The position numbers were made by a program, and so were the translations under genes. From Coleofasciculus sp. FACHB-T130 (lineage in GTDB: Bacteria; Cyanobacteriota; Cyanobacteriia; Cyanobacteriales; FACHB-T130), in the NCBI RefSeq assembly GCF_014695375.1, contig NZ_JACJOG010000038.1, forward strand, positions 124,001 to 188,000: 64,000 nt of DNA, read 5' to 3'. The notes under the pieces were generated by a model that was not told the origin of the DNA, did no database searches, and was given only the letters and a program-made list of their open reading frames with translations. Positions within the stretch are counted from its first letter, which is position 1, and each line of letters starts with the position of its first letter. Positions 7,631 to 17,663 of the stretch are shown piece by piece.

Positions 7631-10600
7631 ATGCCTCAATCTCATTCTCGTCTACTTTCTTTCCTGCAAATCGCGTCTCCAGCTGCGATCGCGATCGCGT
7701 TTCCACTTGGGTGTTTGGTGATGCTCGATTGGCTGTTCGAGCTTCCTTTCCTCAAGAATGTATTTCCACAGCACTCCCACAGCGACATCGGGCTGGCAAT
7801 CCTTGGAGTGATGAACGCGGTGGTTTTTGGCATCCTGGTTTGGTGGAATGATAAAGCATTAAAAACCATAGACTCCCAACGGCAACAAGCAGAAGAAGAA
7901 CTGCGCCAACTCAATGCAGAACTGGAGGTGCGAATCGAGCAGAGTACAGCACAATTGAGGCAAGCCAACGAACAATTGGCAAGCGAAATTGCCGAACGCA
8001 AGCAAGCAGAGGAGACACTCTCCCACCGCCAGCAGGAATCCAAAGCCGTGCTTGAAAATGCGCCCGATGCGATAATGCGTCTTGACAGACAAATGCGTTA
8101 TGTATATGTCAATTCATTTGTCGAGCGGAGCACGGCAATGCCAGCGCTGGCATTCATCGGCAAGACTCCTGAAGAAGCTGGCTCACCCAAAGAGTTGTGC
8201 CAGCTTTGGGAAGATACCCTGCGGATGGTTTTTGAAACAGGTCAAGAACAAGCGATTGAATTCCAGACTGTCACGGTAAACGGATTCCGCAACTTTCAAT
8301 CGCGTGTGGTTCCGGAGTTCAACCAGCAAGGTGAAATCGAAACTGCCTTGGTTGTGAGCCGCGACATCAGCGATCTCAAACGCGCCGAGGCAGCTCTCCA
8401 AAAAGAACGAGAATTCTTAAAAGTATTGCTAGATAACGTAGAAGCCGGAATCGTTGCTTGTGATGCCAATGGTGTCCTAACTCTGTTTAATCAGGCTTCA
8501 CGAGCATTTCATGGCTTGCCAGAACAACCGCTTCCGGCTGAGCAGTGGGCAGAATACTACGATTTATATCTGTCCGACGGCAAAACGCCTATGAAGCGGG
8601 AAGATATCCCGCTGTTTCGAGCGTTACAAGGGGAGCATGTCCGCGATGTAGAAATGGTCATCGCCCCAAATTCAGGCAAATTTCGCACCTTACTAGCGAG
8701 CGGACAGGCATTCTTTGATTCGCAGGGAACAAAGCTGGGTGCGGTTGTTGCCATGCACGATATCACTGAGCGCAAACGAGTAGAGGAGGCACTGCGAGAA
8801 AGCGAGGAACGGCTACAGGCGATCGTAGATAATTCCACAGCGCTGATTTATCTAACGGATACTCAACACAGAATTCTGCTGATCAACCGCAGGTGTGAAG
8901 ATTTGTTTGACCTGAATAAAGAGCAGACGATTGGTAAAAGCTTGTACGATATCTGGTCGAATGCGATCGCCGATGCCTTTGTCAAGAATAACCAAAAGGT
9001 ACTCGCAGCCCAAATTCCGATAGAAATTGAAGAAGTCGCCCCTCACGACGATGAGTTACACACCTACATTTCAATCAAGTTTCCCCTTTATGACGCTAGT
9101 GGCGTTGTTTATGCCGTTTGTGGAATTTCCACCGACATCACCGAACGCAAGCAGATAGAGGAACACATTCGCACCCTGAACGCCGATCTTGAGGAGCGAG
9201 TGAACGAGCGGACAGCAGAGCTAAGGCTGATCAACCAAGCATTGCAAAGTGAAATCAGCGAGCGTCAGCGGGCAGAAGAAGAACGCGCCCAACTCTTGCT
9301 CCGCGAACAGGAAGCTCGTGAATTAGCCGAAGCAAGCGAACAGCGCTATCGCTTTCTCGCTGAATCCATCCCGCAGATAGTCTGGACTGTAGACTCAGAT
9401 AGTGATTTCGATTACGTCAATCAGCGCTGGGTTGATTACAGCGGATTAACCCTCTCACAAAGCCAGGGTGACGGATGGTTCTCTGTCCTACATCCGGACG
9501 ATCGGCTGGTGTCGATACAGCGGTGCCATCAATCTGCGGAGGCGGGCGAGAGTTACGAAATCGAAAATCGCTTCAAACGGGCTGCGGACGGACAATATCG
9601 CTGGCACCTAACTCGCGCAGTGCCGATGAAAGATCCTACCGGACGAATCGTTAAGTGGTTCGGCACCTGCACAGACATCGACGACCAGAAACATACGGCG
9701 GAGGCGCTGCGAGAAAGCGAGGCGCGGTTGCAGGCGATTCTAGATAACATTCCGGCAGTTATCTACCTCAAAGACACTGAGGGCAAGTTTATTTTTATTA
9801 ATCACCAGTTTGAAATTCTTTTTCATATTGATGGAGAAAAGGTTAAAAGCAAGACTGATTACGATCTCTTCCCCAAAGAAATGGCGGATGTATTTCGGGC
9901 GAACGATCGAAAGGTACTTGAAGCCAGAACTGCTGTGGAGTGGGAAGAAGTTGTGCCTCAAGATGACGGACTACACACGTACATTTCGACTAAGTTTCCC
10001 CTGTGCGACGCGGCTGGAGTTCCTTATGGAGTTTGCGGCATCTCCACCGACATCACCAAACGCAAACGAGCCGAGGAGGCATTACAAGAAAGCGAAGCTC
10101 GGTTTAGGCGCATCGTTGAATCCAACATGATTGGGATTCTCTTCTGGGATGTGTCAGGTAACGTTACAGAAGCCAACAACGCCTTCTTAGAGATGGTTGG
10201 GTACACGCGGGAGGATCTGCTTTTAGGGAAAGTGCATTGGAAAAAGATGACTCCTGTGGAATATAACTATCTCGATGAAAAGGGCATCCAGGAGCTAGCC
10301 GCGACGGGGATTTGTAGCCCCTTTGAGAAGGAATATATTCGTAAAGATGGCAGTCGCATCCCTGTTTTGCTCGGCGGTGCTGTGCTGGAAGGATCTCAAG
10401 ATAAAGGTGTGTGCTTTGTCATTGACATCACTGAGCGTAAGCGGATGGAGGAGGCTCTCTTCAAACAAGCACAGGAACTCGCTCGTTCTAATGCGGAACT
10501 GGAACAATTCGCTTATGTAGCTTCCCATGACTTGCAGGAACCGCTGCGAATGGTTGCCAGCTACACCCAGCTTCTGTCTCGGCGCTACAAAGGGAGACTG

Positions 10601-11173
10601 GATGAGGACGCCGACGATTTTATTGATTTTGCCGTCGATGGTGCGAACCGGATGCAACGGCTGATTCAAGATTTGTTGGAGTATTCGCGCCTGGGAACGC
10701 GAAGTCGGGAATTTGAGATGGTGGATTGCGATCGCTCTTTTGAGGAAGCGATCGCAAATCTGCAAATTGCGATCGCCGAAAGTAATGCTACCGTTACCCA
10801 CGATCCCCTACCATCGGTGCGGGGGGATGCCACTCAACTAGGACAGCTGTTACAGAACTTAATTGGGAATGGAATCAAGTTTCGTAAAGATGCCCCCCCC
10901 CAGGTTCACGTTTCCGCTCAAACAAGCGAAAATGAATGGGTCTTCTCAGTCCGCGATAACGGTATTGGGATTGCCCCGGCTCATCAAGCACGAATTTTTG
11001 TCATCTTTCAACGTTTGCACGCACGCGAAACCTATCCTGGTAACGGAATGGGTTTAGCTATCTGCAAAAAAATCGTCGATCGACACGGTGGGCGGATCTG
11101 GGTGGATTCTGAATGGGGACAGGGAAGTGTATTCTACTTTACAATTCCCAGAACAGGAGAGAACCCAAGGTGA
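7631..11173 (+). CDS. Membrane-bound multi-PAS sensor histidine kinase
   Basis: The 1180-residue protein begins with two transmembrane helices (about residues 10-35 and 48-70), then a coiled coil. About six PAS/PAC units follow (roughly 130-255, 260-390, 395-520, 575-695, 697-820, 822-945), separated by the usual ITERK linkers and a second coiled coil. The HisKA domain holds the phospho-acceptor His966 in YVASHDLQEPL. The HATPase_c domain has LLQNLIGNGIKF (N box), RDNGIGI and GMGLAICKKIVDRHGG. This layout, without GAF or phytochrome domains, is that of a cyanobacterial hybrid-free kinase signalling to an Rcp1-type regulator. The stop overlaps the next gene's start by 4 bp, so the two form a two-component operon. 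The signal sensed is unknown. Confidence 0.93.
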   Translation: MPQSHSRLLSFLQIASPAAIAIAFPLGCLVMLDWLFELPFLKNVFPQHSHSDIGLAILGVMNAVVFGILVWWNDKALKTIDSQRQQAEEELRQLNAELEVRIEQSTAQLRQANEQLASEIAERKQAEETLSHRQQESKAVLENAPDAIMRLDRQMRYVYVNSFVERSTAMPALAFIGKTPEEAGSPKELCQLWEDTLRMVFETGQEQAIEFQTVTVNGFRNFQSRVVPEFNQQGEIETALVVSRDISDLKRAEAALQKEREFLKVLLDNVEAGIVACDANGVLTLFNQASRAFHGLPEQPLPAEQWAEYYDLYLSDGKTPMKREDIPLFRALQGEHVRDVEMVIAPNSGKFRTLLASGQAFFDSQGTKLGAVVAMHDITERKRVEEALRESEERLQAIVDNSTALIYLTDTQHRILLINRRCEDLFDLNKEQTIGKSLYDIWSNAIADAFVKNNQKVLAAQIPIEIEEVAPHDDELHTYISIKFPLYDASGVVYAVCGISTDITERKQIEEHIRTLNADLEERVNERTAELRLINQALQSEISERQRAEEERAQLLLREQEARELAEASEQRYRFLAESIPQIVWTVDSDSDFDYVNQRWVDYSGLTLSQSQGDGWFSVLHPDDRLVSIQRCHQSAEAGESYEIENRFKRAADGQYRWHLTRAVPMKDPTGRIVKWFGTCTDIDDQKHTAEALRESEARLQAILDNIPAVIYLKDTEGKFIFINHQFEILFHIDGEKVKSKTDYDLFPKEMADVFRANDRKVLEARTAVEWEEVVPQDDGLHTYISTKFPLCDAAGVPYGVCGISTDITKRKRAEEALQESEARFRRIVESNMIGILFWDVSGNVTEANNAFLEMVGYTREDLLLGKVHWKKMTPVEYNYLDEKGIQELAATGICSPFEKEYIRKDGSRIPVLLGGAVLEGSQDKGVCFVIDITERKRMEEALFKQAQELARSNAELEQFAYVASHDLQEPLRMVASYTQLLSRRYKGRLDEDADDFIDFAVDGANRMQRLIQDLLEYSRLGTRSREFEMVDCDRSFEEAIANLQIAIAESNATVTHDPLPSVRGDATQLGQLLQNLIGNGIKFRKDAPPQVHVSAQTSENEWVFSVRDNGIGIAPAHQARIFVIFQRLHARETYPGNGMGLAICKKIVDRHGGRIWVDSEWGQGSVFYFTIPRTGENPR

Positions 11174-11610
11174 ATTTGGGTAATAGACCCGTAGAAATCT
11201 TGCTAGTTGAAGACAATGAAGGGGATATTCGTCTCACCCAAGAAGCATTTAGAGACAGTCAGGTTGGGAATCACCTGAATGTTGTGCGGGATGGTGTTGA
11301 AGCGATCGCCTTCCTCAAAAGAGAAGAAAAGTATGCCAATGCCGTTCGTCCCGATATTATCCTCCTTGACCTCAATTTACCGAAGCGCAACGGTATTGAA
11401 GTGTTGGCAGAAATCAAGCAGGATGACCAGCTTAAAAGGATTCCCGTCATCGTTCTGACCTCCTCCCAAGCCGAACCAGATATTCTCAGCAGCTACGATT
11501 TACATGCCAACTGTTTCATCAGTAAGCCGATTGACCTAGATCGGTTCCTGCGGGTGGTGCAGTCAATCGAGGACTTCTGGCTCACTATCGTCAAACTCCC
11601 CCCAGAATAG
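11170..11610 (+). CDS. Response regulator, Rcp1 type (stand-alone receiver)
   Basis: The 146-residue protein is a lone receiver domain. Residues include the acidic pocket VEDNEGD, the phosphorylated Asp in IILLDLNLPKRNG, the switch Thr/Ser in VIVLTSSQAEPD and the Lys of FISKPID. This is the form that accepts phosphate from cyanobacterial phytochrome-type and PAS kinases. The start is a GTG at 11170, which overlaps the kinase TGA and has GGAGAG upstream; the pair is translationally coupled. It has no output domain, so it probably acts by protein-protein contact or passes phosphate on. A longer frame starting at 11113 lies inside the kinase gene and is unlikely. Confidence 0.93.
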   Translation: MNLGNRPVEILLVEDNEGDIRLTQEAFRDSQVGNHLNVVRDGVEAIAFLKREEKYANAVRPDIILLDLNLPKRNGIEVLAEIKQDDQLKRIPVIVLTSSQAEPDILSSYDLHANCFISKPIDLDRFLRVVQSIEDFWLTIVKLPPE

Positions 11611-11717
11611 AAAAAGCGAACCAAAAAATATTTTTCTGCTCACTTTTAATTTCTCCTAGATTGGGCTTACAATGATAGTTTTGGTTAAAGTCTGAAGGGT
11701 ACACAAGAGGAAGCTAT

Positions 11718-12326
11718 ATGTCCCGATATCGAGGCCCACGCCTCAGAATTGTGCGTCGTCTGGGCGATCTGCCCGGTTTAACTCGCAAATCAGCCCGCCG
11801 TGCATATCCACCAGGACAGCATGGTCAAGCCCGCAAGAAGCGCTCAGAGTATGCTGTCCGCCTAGAGGAAAAGCAGAAACTCCGCTTCAATTATGGCTTA
11901 AGTGAAAAGCAGCTGCTGCGTTACGTGCGGAAAGCACGTCGCGCCACGGGTTCCACGGGTCAAGCATTGCTGCAACTGTTAGAAATGCGTCTGGATAACA
12001 CCGTTTTCCGGATGGGGATGGCTCCCACGATTCCTGGGGCGCGTCAGCTAGTCAATCACGGTCATGTGTTGGTGAATGGTCGTGCGGTGAATATTCCCAG
12101 CTATCAGTGCCGTCCGGGAGAGGTCATCAGTGTCCGAGATAAGGAAGGATCTCGCCGGTTAGTGCAACAGAACCTGGAATATCCAGGTTTGGCAAATATG
12201 CCCAGCCATCTAGAGTTTGACAAAACCAAGATGACTGGCAGAGTCAACGGCGTGATTGAGCGCGAATGGATCGCGCTGCAAATCAACGAACTGCTGGTGG
12301 TTGAGTACTACTCACGCCAAGCTTAA
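11718..12326 (+). CDS. rpsD: 30S ribosomal protein S4
   Basis: The 202-residue protein starts [22 protein letters not shown] and shows the S4 RNA-binding domain (about residues 90-155: [30 protein letters not shown]). S4 binds 16S rRNA early in assembly of the small subunit. The cyanobacterial and plastid form lacks the zinc-binding cysteines of some S4 proteins, as here. AAGAGGAAGC just before the ATG is a good ribosome binding site. The gene stands alone rather than in the alpha operon, as usual in cyanobacteria. A long hairpin follows at 12339-12380. Confidence 0.98.
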   Translation: MSRYRGPRLRIVRRLGDLPGLTRKSARRAYPPGQHGQARKKRSEYAVRLEEKQKLRFNYGLSEKQLLRYVRKARRATGSTGQALLQLLEMRLDNTVFRMGMAPTIPGARQLVNHGHVLVNGRAVNIPSYQCRPGEVISVRDKEGSRRLVQQNLEYPGLANMPSHLEFDKTKMTGRVNGVIEREWIALQINELLVVEYYSRQA

Positions 12327-12338
12327 GATAGTTTTGAG

Positions 12339-12390
12339 TTTTGAGTTTTGAATAATTCAGGACTCATTCAAAACTCAAAATTATTTTTTA
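12339..12390. terminator. 15-bp inverted repeat with T-run, bidirectional terminator
   Basis: TTTTGAGTTTTGAAT (12339-12353) is the exact reverse complement of 12366-12380, with a 12-nt loop, followed by TTATTTTTT. It lies between the converging rpsD and moaA genes and can end both transcripts. The last bases reach into the moaA stop region. Confidence 0.7.
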
Positions 12391-13374
12391 GCCCCCAATT
12401 TGCGACATGGTGCGGCTATACGCACCAGTCGTGCCAGCATCTCTCTGCTTATAGTTAATCTCTGGTTTCATTAACAGCAATTGCTGCACTTGATTGCGGA
12501 GTTCGGCTGTATTAACACCGGCGCGGAGGGCGGTTTTTAGGTCAATTTGACCCGTCTCATTCAGCAGACAGGGACGCAACCAGCCATCCGCAGATAGACG
12601 CATCCGGTTACAGCGATCGCAAAAACACTCGGACATCTGACTAATAAATCCTAGCGTGCCTTTGGCTCCGGGAATCTGGAAGACATCGGCGGGACCGTTA
12701 CCCCGAACAAAAGATTCTGTCAATCCAAAGATGTCGCGGATGCGTTGGCGCAAATCGGCGGATGCCACCCAACCATTTCCGACAAATAACCGATCGTTGC
12801 CAATTGGCATAAACTCAATAAACCGGACGTGCCAATGCCGGTCAATTGTCAACGCAGCCAGATCCAGCACTTCTTGGTCGTTCACACCGGGAATGACCAC
12901 CACATTCAGCTTCAGAGGATCGAACCCGACGCGATGGGCGGCTTGAATTCCGTCCCAAACTTTCTGCCACTGAGAACGACCGCGATTGCCGATAATTTTG
13001 TCAAAGGTTTCGGGATTGAGCGAATCCAGACTGATATTCAGGCGTCGCAACCCGGCGTCGTAGAGTTGTTGGGCGATTGGGGCGAGTAAAAACCCGTTGG
13101 TGGTCATTGAGAGGTCTTGCGTTTCCGGCAGGGACGCGATCGCCTCCACCAACTCCACCACCCGCGGACGCAGTAGCGGTTCGCCCCCAGTTAGACGAAA
13201 TCGAGTAAATCCTACCGGGATAAATACCTCTTCGATCAGGGTGAGCAATTCTTCATCAGTTAACAGCTGTTGCTGCAAAATGTAGTCAAGCTCAGCACCC
13301 TCCGGCATACAGTACTGACACCGGAAATTGCAGCGGTCAATTAAGCTAATCCGAAGGTAGTCTACCTGATTCAT
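12388..13374 (-). CDS. moaA: GTP 3',8-cyclase MoaA (molybdenum cofactor)
   Basis: The 328-residue protein has the radical-SAM cluster CNFRCQYC near the N-terminus (residues about 15-22), [12 protein letters not shown] for SAM binding, and a second C-terminal [4Fe-4S] set in [21 protein letters not shown]. The C-terminus [17 protein letters not shown] carries the GG tail that MoaA needs. It converts GTP to 3',8-cH2GTP, the first step of molybdopterin synthesis, in the cytoplasm. The ATG at 13374 gives the usual length; a longer frame to 13506 would overlap the exporter gene and adds nothing family-like. mobA and moeZ, of the same pathway, are 32-34 kb away in the window. Confidence 0.96.
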   Translation of the reverse strand: MNQVDYLRISLIDRCNFRCQYCMPEGAELDYILQQQLLTDEELLTLIEEVFIPVGFTRFRLTGGEPLLRPRVVELVEAIASLPETQDLSMTTNGFLLAPIAQQLYDAGLRRLNISLDSLNPETFDKIIGNRGRSQWQKVWDGIQAAHRVGFDPLKLNVVVIPGVNDQEVLDLAALTIDRHWHVRFIEFMPIGNDRLFVGNGWVASADLRQRIRDIFGLTESFVRGNGPADVFQIPGAKGTLGFISQMSECFCDRCNRMRLSADGWLRPCLLNETGQIDLKTALRAGVNTAELRNQVQQLLLMKPEINYKQRDAGTTGAYSRTMSQIGG

Positions 13375-13418
13375 GTTTTTTTGGGGTTGATGAGAACACC
13401 AACCCCTAACCTCTACCT

Positions 13419-14882
13419 TTATTCTGATCCATTTGTCAGTGGATCTACAGTAATTGGGGCCCGAAGCGGCACAAGTTGCAGTTTCGGCGAAATGAGCGAT
13501 CGCCAAACCTTCCGAATCGGATGACTGCGATGCTCCTTGACAAAGACTAAAGGCAGGATAGCCACAAGTCGTAAAACAGCAGACAGAGCAAACACGGTTG
13601 GCAAGCCACCGAAATTGTCCAACTCAGCCAGAAATCCCCCGACAGTCGTTCCCAGTGCGCCACTGACACCCGCAACCGCCGCAGCGATCGCAAAGTAAGC
13701 AGATTGATGGCGTCCTGCTGCCACAGCCATTTGCAAATTGTTGGTACACAAGTCAATCGCTGCCCAGGTGCCACCCATGAACAGGTGTAAAAGCGGGAAC
13801 CAAACCCAAACCGAAACTGGGTCAGCTCCCAGCCCCAGCCAGAGTAAAGGTGTCAGTGCTGCCAACACCCCCACAAATACCAGAAGTGGACGATTCCCAA
13901 TTCGGTCTGCCAGCTTCCCCCATACCACCATCATTACCAAGGTAGCCGCCGCCGTTAAGCTGCTATAGAGCGTTACCCAGCTGACATCGATATTCAGGTT
14001 GTCCAGCAGGTAGAGACCGAAGAAAGGAGTGCAGATATTAACCGCAAATGCCCAAAAGCTAAAGTAAAGCAGAAACCTGACAAAATTGCCATTTTTGAGC
14101 AGAGCGATCGCAGTTCCCCAACGCTCAGTTTCCCCTGCCTCGTCAGCAGTGCCGTGCTGCGTCTGGGGATTCACATCCACCATGAAAAACTGACAGCCCA
14201 AACTAATTAACCCAATGATGACTCCCAAGAACAAGACCACACCGTATCCCTGAAGCGGCCCGCCAGGCCAAACCGACACGGCTAGACCGAGCAGGGGTAC
14301 GGAGAGCAGAGTGGTCAAGCTGATAGCACTGTTGCGAAAGCCAAAATATCGCCCCCGCAACTGTTCCGGAACCAACGCCGCCATCCAGCTGAGCCAGTTA
14401 GCACTGCCCAAGCTGCCAATGATATTGGTTGCCAAGACGATTGCTAATGTCCAGCTGACCAGGTTGGGCGAATTCGTTGGGTGCCAGCAACTCCAACCAA
14501 TTCCCGCCACTAAAATTAGCCACAGCAGCCGCGACGGGCCGTAGATCCAGACATTAAACCAGTGGCGACTGATGGTTCGTTCTGACAGATACGCTCCCAG
14601 TGGTTGCAGCAAATTCACCAGCATGGGGACGGACGACAACATCCCAATCTCCATTGGGCTTGCACCTAATTGGAGTAAGAAATTACTGAGCAGGACGCCG
14701 CCGGTAATGCCGCCAAACACGACAGCAAAGACAGCATCCCAAGTAGACGCTTTTAGGCTAGACCGAATTACCTGTTTGGAAAGTTTGGAAGGTGAATTGG
14801 AAGAAACTACCAGCGGGGAAGCGGCGGGAGTTTCTAAAACCTCCAAAGCTGGAAGAGATACGGTTTCAGCTGGGACTTGCAA
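13419..14882 (-). CDS. MFS transporter
   Basis: The 487-residue protein has about 12 hydrophobic helices after a 50-residue hydrophilic N-terminus. [30 protein letters not shown] and [16 protein letters not shown] resemble the loop 2-3 and loop 8-9 signatures of the major facilitator superfamily. It is probably an exporter or sugar/peptide carrier in the cytoplasmic membrane; the substrate is unknown. It lies 44 bp upstream of moaA on the same strand and may be cotranscribed with it, but a Moco-related function is not implied by the sequence. Confidence 0.85.
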   Translation of the reverse strand: MQVPAETVSLPALEVLETPAASPLVVSSNSPSKLSKQVIRSSLKASTWDAVFAVVFGGITGGVLLSNFLLQLGASPMEIGMLSSVPMLVNLLQPLGAYLSERTISRHWFNVWIYGPSRLLWLILVAGIGWSCWHPTNSPNLVSWTLAIVLATNIIGSLGSANWLSWMAALVPEQLRGRYFGFRNSAISLTTLLSVPLLGLAVSVWPGGPLQGYGVVLFLGVIIGLISLGCQFFMVDVNPQTQHGTADEAGETERWGTAIALLKNGNFVRFLLYFSFWAFAVNICTPFFGLYLLDNLNIDVSWVTLYSSLTAAATLVMMVVWGKLADRIGNRPLLVFVGVLAALTPLLWLGLGADPVSVWVWFPLLHLFMGGTWAAIDLCTNNLQMAVAAGRHQSAYFAIAAAVAGVSGALGTTVGGFLAELDNFGGLPTVFALSAVLRLVAILPLVFVKEHRSHPIRKVWRSLISPKLQLVPLRAPITVDPLTNGSE

Positions 14883-15639
14883 CGGTAAACTCCTCGACTG
14901 GTTTAGATAGGCTGGAATAGGGAACCACTGACTTTGTCTCTATTAAAGAACCCTCTTGCCGACAGCACGGACGACAGCCTTGTCTGTCTTGGCTCGAAGA
15001 TGGACGTTTTAGAAGGATAGACTGAGAATTCTAGGTTGGGCAGCTTCCCGCAGTCAGATAACTTTCTCAATCCTTTGAAACAAACATTCAAAATAATTAA
15101 ATCTCTCTGCCGCTAGTTAATAAATGGTAGCAATTGTGTATCAGACCAGTGGACGTAAAACCAATACATCTTCACTTAACCTTTCCCCTAGAAAACGCTG
15201 ATTTCGTGGTTTCCCCTGGCCTTGTAAGGAAGGATTCAGGGGTTAGATTTGTCTGAGTGGAGGAAAAATTGAGCGCCAAACTTTTCTCCCTTAAACATCC
15301 CTTTCCCACTTTTTCTACCCAAAGACGGACTGGCGAGTAACAGCACTTGAAATCTCGGTTCTCTTCGTCAGAGTAGAGTCGCTGCCTCTTCTAGGGTTCC
15401 CAAGAAACCTCAGTGAATATCTACAAGCCGGTTAATGAATTGCTCGAACTGCCATTGTCCAAAGCCTTTTCTTTCAGAAAACGGCGATTTCAGTAGTCTT
15501 TTGAGAATTTGTAACCAGTATCATCTCTATATCAGGGCGCAGGAGAACCGATTTAAACCGCCAAGACATCGTTGGTACCCTTTAGGGGTGCCTAACCAAA
15601 AATCATCGCATCTGCCAAAAGAGAGGGGAGCTGAAGTGC
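14883..15639. other. Gene-free region upstream of pentapeptide gene
   Basis: About 757 bp with no convincing gene. A compact two-stem hairpin lies at 15213-15242: CCCCTG pairs with CAGGGG, and inside it CCTT pairs with AAGG. A second small hairpin (GGTACCC with GGGGTGCC) lies at about 15574-15592, close to the pentapeptide start, and may belong to its leader. AGAGAGGGGAG precedes the ATG at 15640. Reading frames here lack family resemblance. Confidence 0.5.
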
Positions 15640-16854
15640 ATGGCAAACAAGCAACAGCGAGCTTTACTCAAGCAAGGAGTAGAAGCTTGGAATAAGTGGC
15701 GTAAATTGAGTCCGGGAATCCCGCCAAATTTAATTGGAGTCGATTTACGCCAGGAAGATTTGGGTGGAGTTAACCTGGCGGGGGCGTCTCTGTGCAGTGC
15801 TGACCTGAGTGGAGCCAATCTGATGCAGGCATCTCTGCATCGAACAGACCTTCGGGGTGCGGATTTGAGGGGAGCATCCCTGAGTAAAGCGGACTTGTCA
15901 GAGGCAGATATCACTGAAGCTAATCTCAGCGAAGCCTACCTCTTTGAGGCGAACCTGAGCCGAGTAAACCTTGAAGGTGCAGATATGCACTGGGTCTACC
16001 TGGGTAAAGCTGATTTGTCTGGGGCGAATTTGGTTGGGGCGAACCTTAGAGAGGTAGATATGCGGGGAGCCAATCTAATCGGGGCGAACCTCCGCGAGGC
16101 GGATTTGTTTAAAGCGAATCTAATTGGGGCGGATTTACAAGGAGCCGATCTGCGCGGGACGAATTTGGGTGAGGCTAACTTAATGGGGGCAAGGTTGCTC
16201 AAGACTAACTTTGAGAATGCAAACCTAGAGGGTTGTTTAGTTTATGGGATTTCGTCTTGGGGGTTAAAGTTGGAAGGAGCCAACCAGTCAAATTTGGTGA
16301 TTACTCCGCCAGATTATCCAGCGATCGCACTGGATAATCTGGAAGTGGCGACATTTATGTACTTGTTGCTGAATCACCAGAAAATCCGCGAGGTTTTTCC
16401 CTCAATAGCCTCCAATATCGTGCCGATCTTGGGCAGTTTCAAAGCAGATGGGCGGAAAGATTTTCTGGAGGGGCTTCGCAATGCCCTTCGCCAACATGAC
16501 TATTTGCCTTTGTCGGTGGAGTTGGAAAAAGCAGCGACGCCGGAACTTGCAGAAGCAATCTCCACCGTAGTTGGGATGGCGAAGTTTATGATTGTGGATT
16601 TCACGGACGCTAGCAGCATCCCCCAAGAATTACTGAAAATTCTCCAGGGTATCCCTTTGGTGCCGGTGCAACCGTTAGTGCAAGTGGATAGCGTGGATAG
16701 CAAAGAGGTAGCTGTGTTGAAGGAGTTTCAGGAATATCCTTACGCTCAACCCATTTACCAGTATCAGAATCTTGAAGATGCGATCGCTTCTGTAGAAGAA
16801 AAAATTATTGCCCCTGCTGAGGCAAAGGCGAATGATTTACTGAGCGGACGTTAG
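15640..16854 (+). CDS. Pentapeptide-repeat protein with C-terminal Rossmann/TIR-like domain
   Basis: The 404-residue protein has three parts. Residues 1-32 form a helix typical of cyanobacterial pentapeptide proteins (LLKQGVEAWNKWRK). Residues about 33-215 are A(D/N)LxX repeats that build a right-handed quadrilateral beta helix. Residues about 235-404 are a separate alpha/beta domain: NIVPILGSF, then an amphipathic helix, HDYLPLSVELEK, a helix, KFMIVDFTDASSIPQEL and VPVQPLV. The alternating strands and D-F-T-D turn look like TIR or nucleoside-deoxyribosyltransferase-like folds, which is inference. A paralogue with the same layout follows at 17664. The function is unknown; no signal peptide, so cytoplasmic. 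A near ribosome binding site (GAGGGGAG) supports the start. Confidence 0.85.
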   Translation: MANKQQRALLKQGVEAWNKWRKLSPGIPPNLIGVDLRQEDLGGVNLAGASLCSADLSGANLMQASLHRTDLRGADLRGASLSKADLSEADITEANLSEAYLFEANLSRVNLEGADMHWVYLGKADLSGANLVGANLREVDMRGANLIGANLREADLFKANLIGADLQGADLRGTNLGEANLMGARLLKTNFENANLEGCLVYGISSWGLKLEGANQSNLVITPPDYPAIALDNLEVATFMYLLLNHQKIREVFPSIASNIVPILGSFKADGRKDFLEGLRNALRQHDYLPLSVELEKAATPELAEAISTVVGMAKFMIVDFTDASSIPQELLKILQGIPLVPVQPLVQVDSVDSKEVAVLKEFQEYPYAQPIYQYQNLEDAIASVEEKIIAPAEAKANDLLSGR

Positions 16855-17663
16855 GGATGCCAATCCCTTACCTCTACGATGGCTGACGCTGATTGATTGT
16901 TTGCTGAAATCGCCATCTTGCTTAGAATGTCTTCCGTAACTACGGAAACGGGGTTCGTAGCTAAAACTACAAACTCCCGTCTCTATTGGCATGGCACATC
17001 TGGTAAGTTTTTCCGGAATTTGCGGGCGCGTGTCGAAAAAAAACTGGCAAGGCTCTTGACAAAGCTCTGCTTACTTCGGCGGAAACTGAGTTTTAATTTT
17101 ACCGAGTAGTTTTTCTAGAATTGCGTACCGAGCGGATGAGCGATCGCGAAGCCGATAACAAAGCGATTAAACTGACAAATGTTTTTCACCTTATCCAAGA
17201 ACGGCTATAAAGCAATCACAGTATGCTTTTTAGTCTAAATAAAACCCTTGGCAGTATCGCTAAATGCGATCGCTTTTCCCCTCTTCTTCTGGTGTGCCCC
17301 CGTAATCTCACCTAGTTCAAAACAAAAGCCTTTTTTGTTGTTCTACATATTATGTCATTCTTGTCTGTATACTTAGTAACATTTATGGCAAGTTTTATCT
17401 TTAAGCTCAGTAAATATACTACTTGTTTAAAGATTGTGTAAATATGTACTCTTAATGGTAGTCAGACTCAAGGCGTATTCCTTAAGATATAGATCATCAA
17501 ATTAAACCATTTACGTGTAATTACGTAGTTACTTAATTTGTTAAATCCAAAATTACAAAAATTAGCTGCCAGCAAAAGCGTAAAGTCGCTGGTCGCAATC
17601 ACTTGAAGTATGTTTGGATATCTGAGTTCAAGTATTGAATGTTTGTGAATTTAGAGAGGATTT
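16855..17663. other. AT-rich gene-free spacer between paralogues
   Basis: 809 bp between the two pentapeptide genes. Its right two thirds are AT-rich, with many stops in every frame. I see no conserved ORF, tRNA or terminator. AGAGAGGA lies just upstream of the second gene. The spacer is too long for an operon with no second promoter, so each paralogue is probably transcribed separately. Confidence 0.5.

Noticed and set aside
13375-13506. N-terminal extension of the MoaA frame
   Set aside because: It overlaps the MFS gene and adds residues outside the normal MoaA length.
15435-15695. Plus-strand ORF overlapping the start of the pentapeptide gene
   Set aside because: It overlaps a better supported start with a good ribosome site and has no conserved features.
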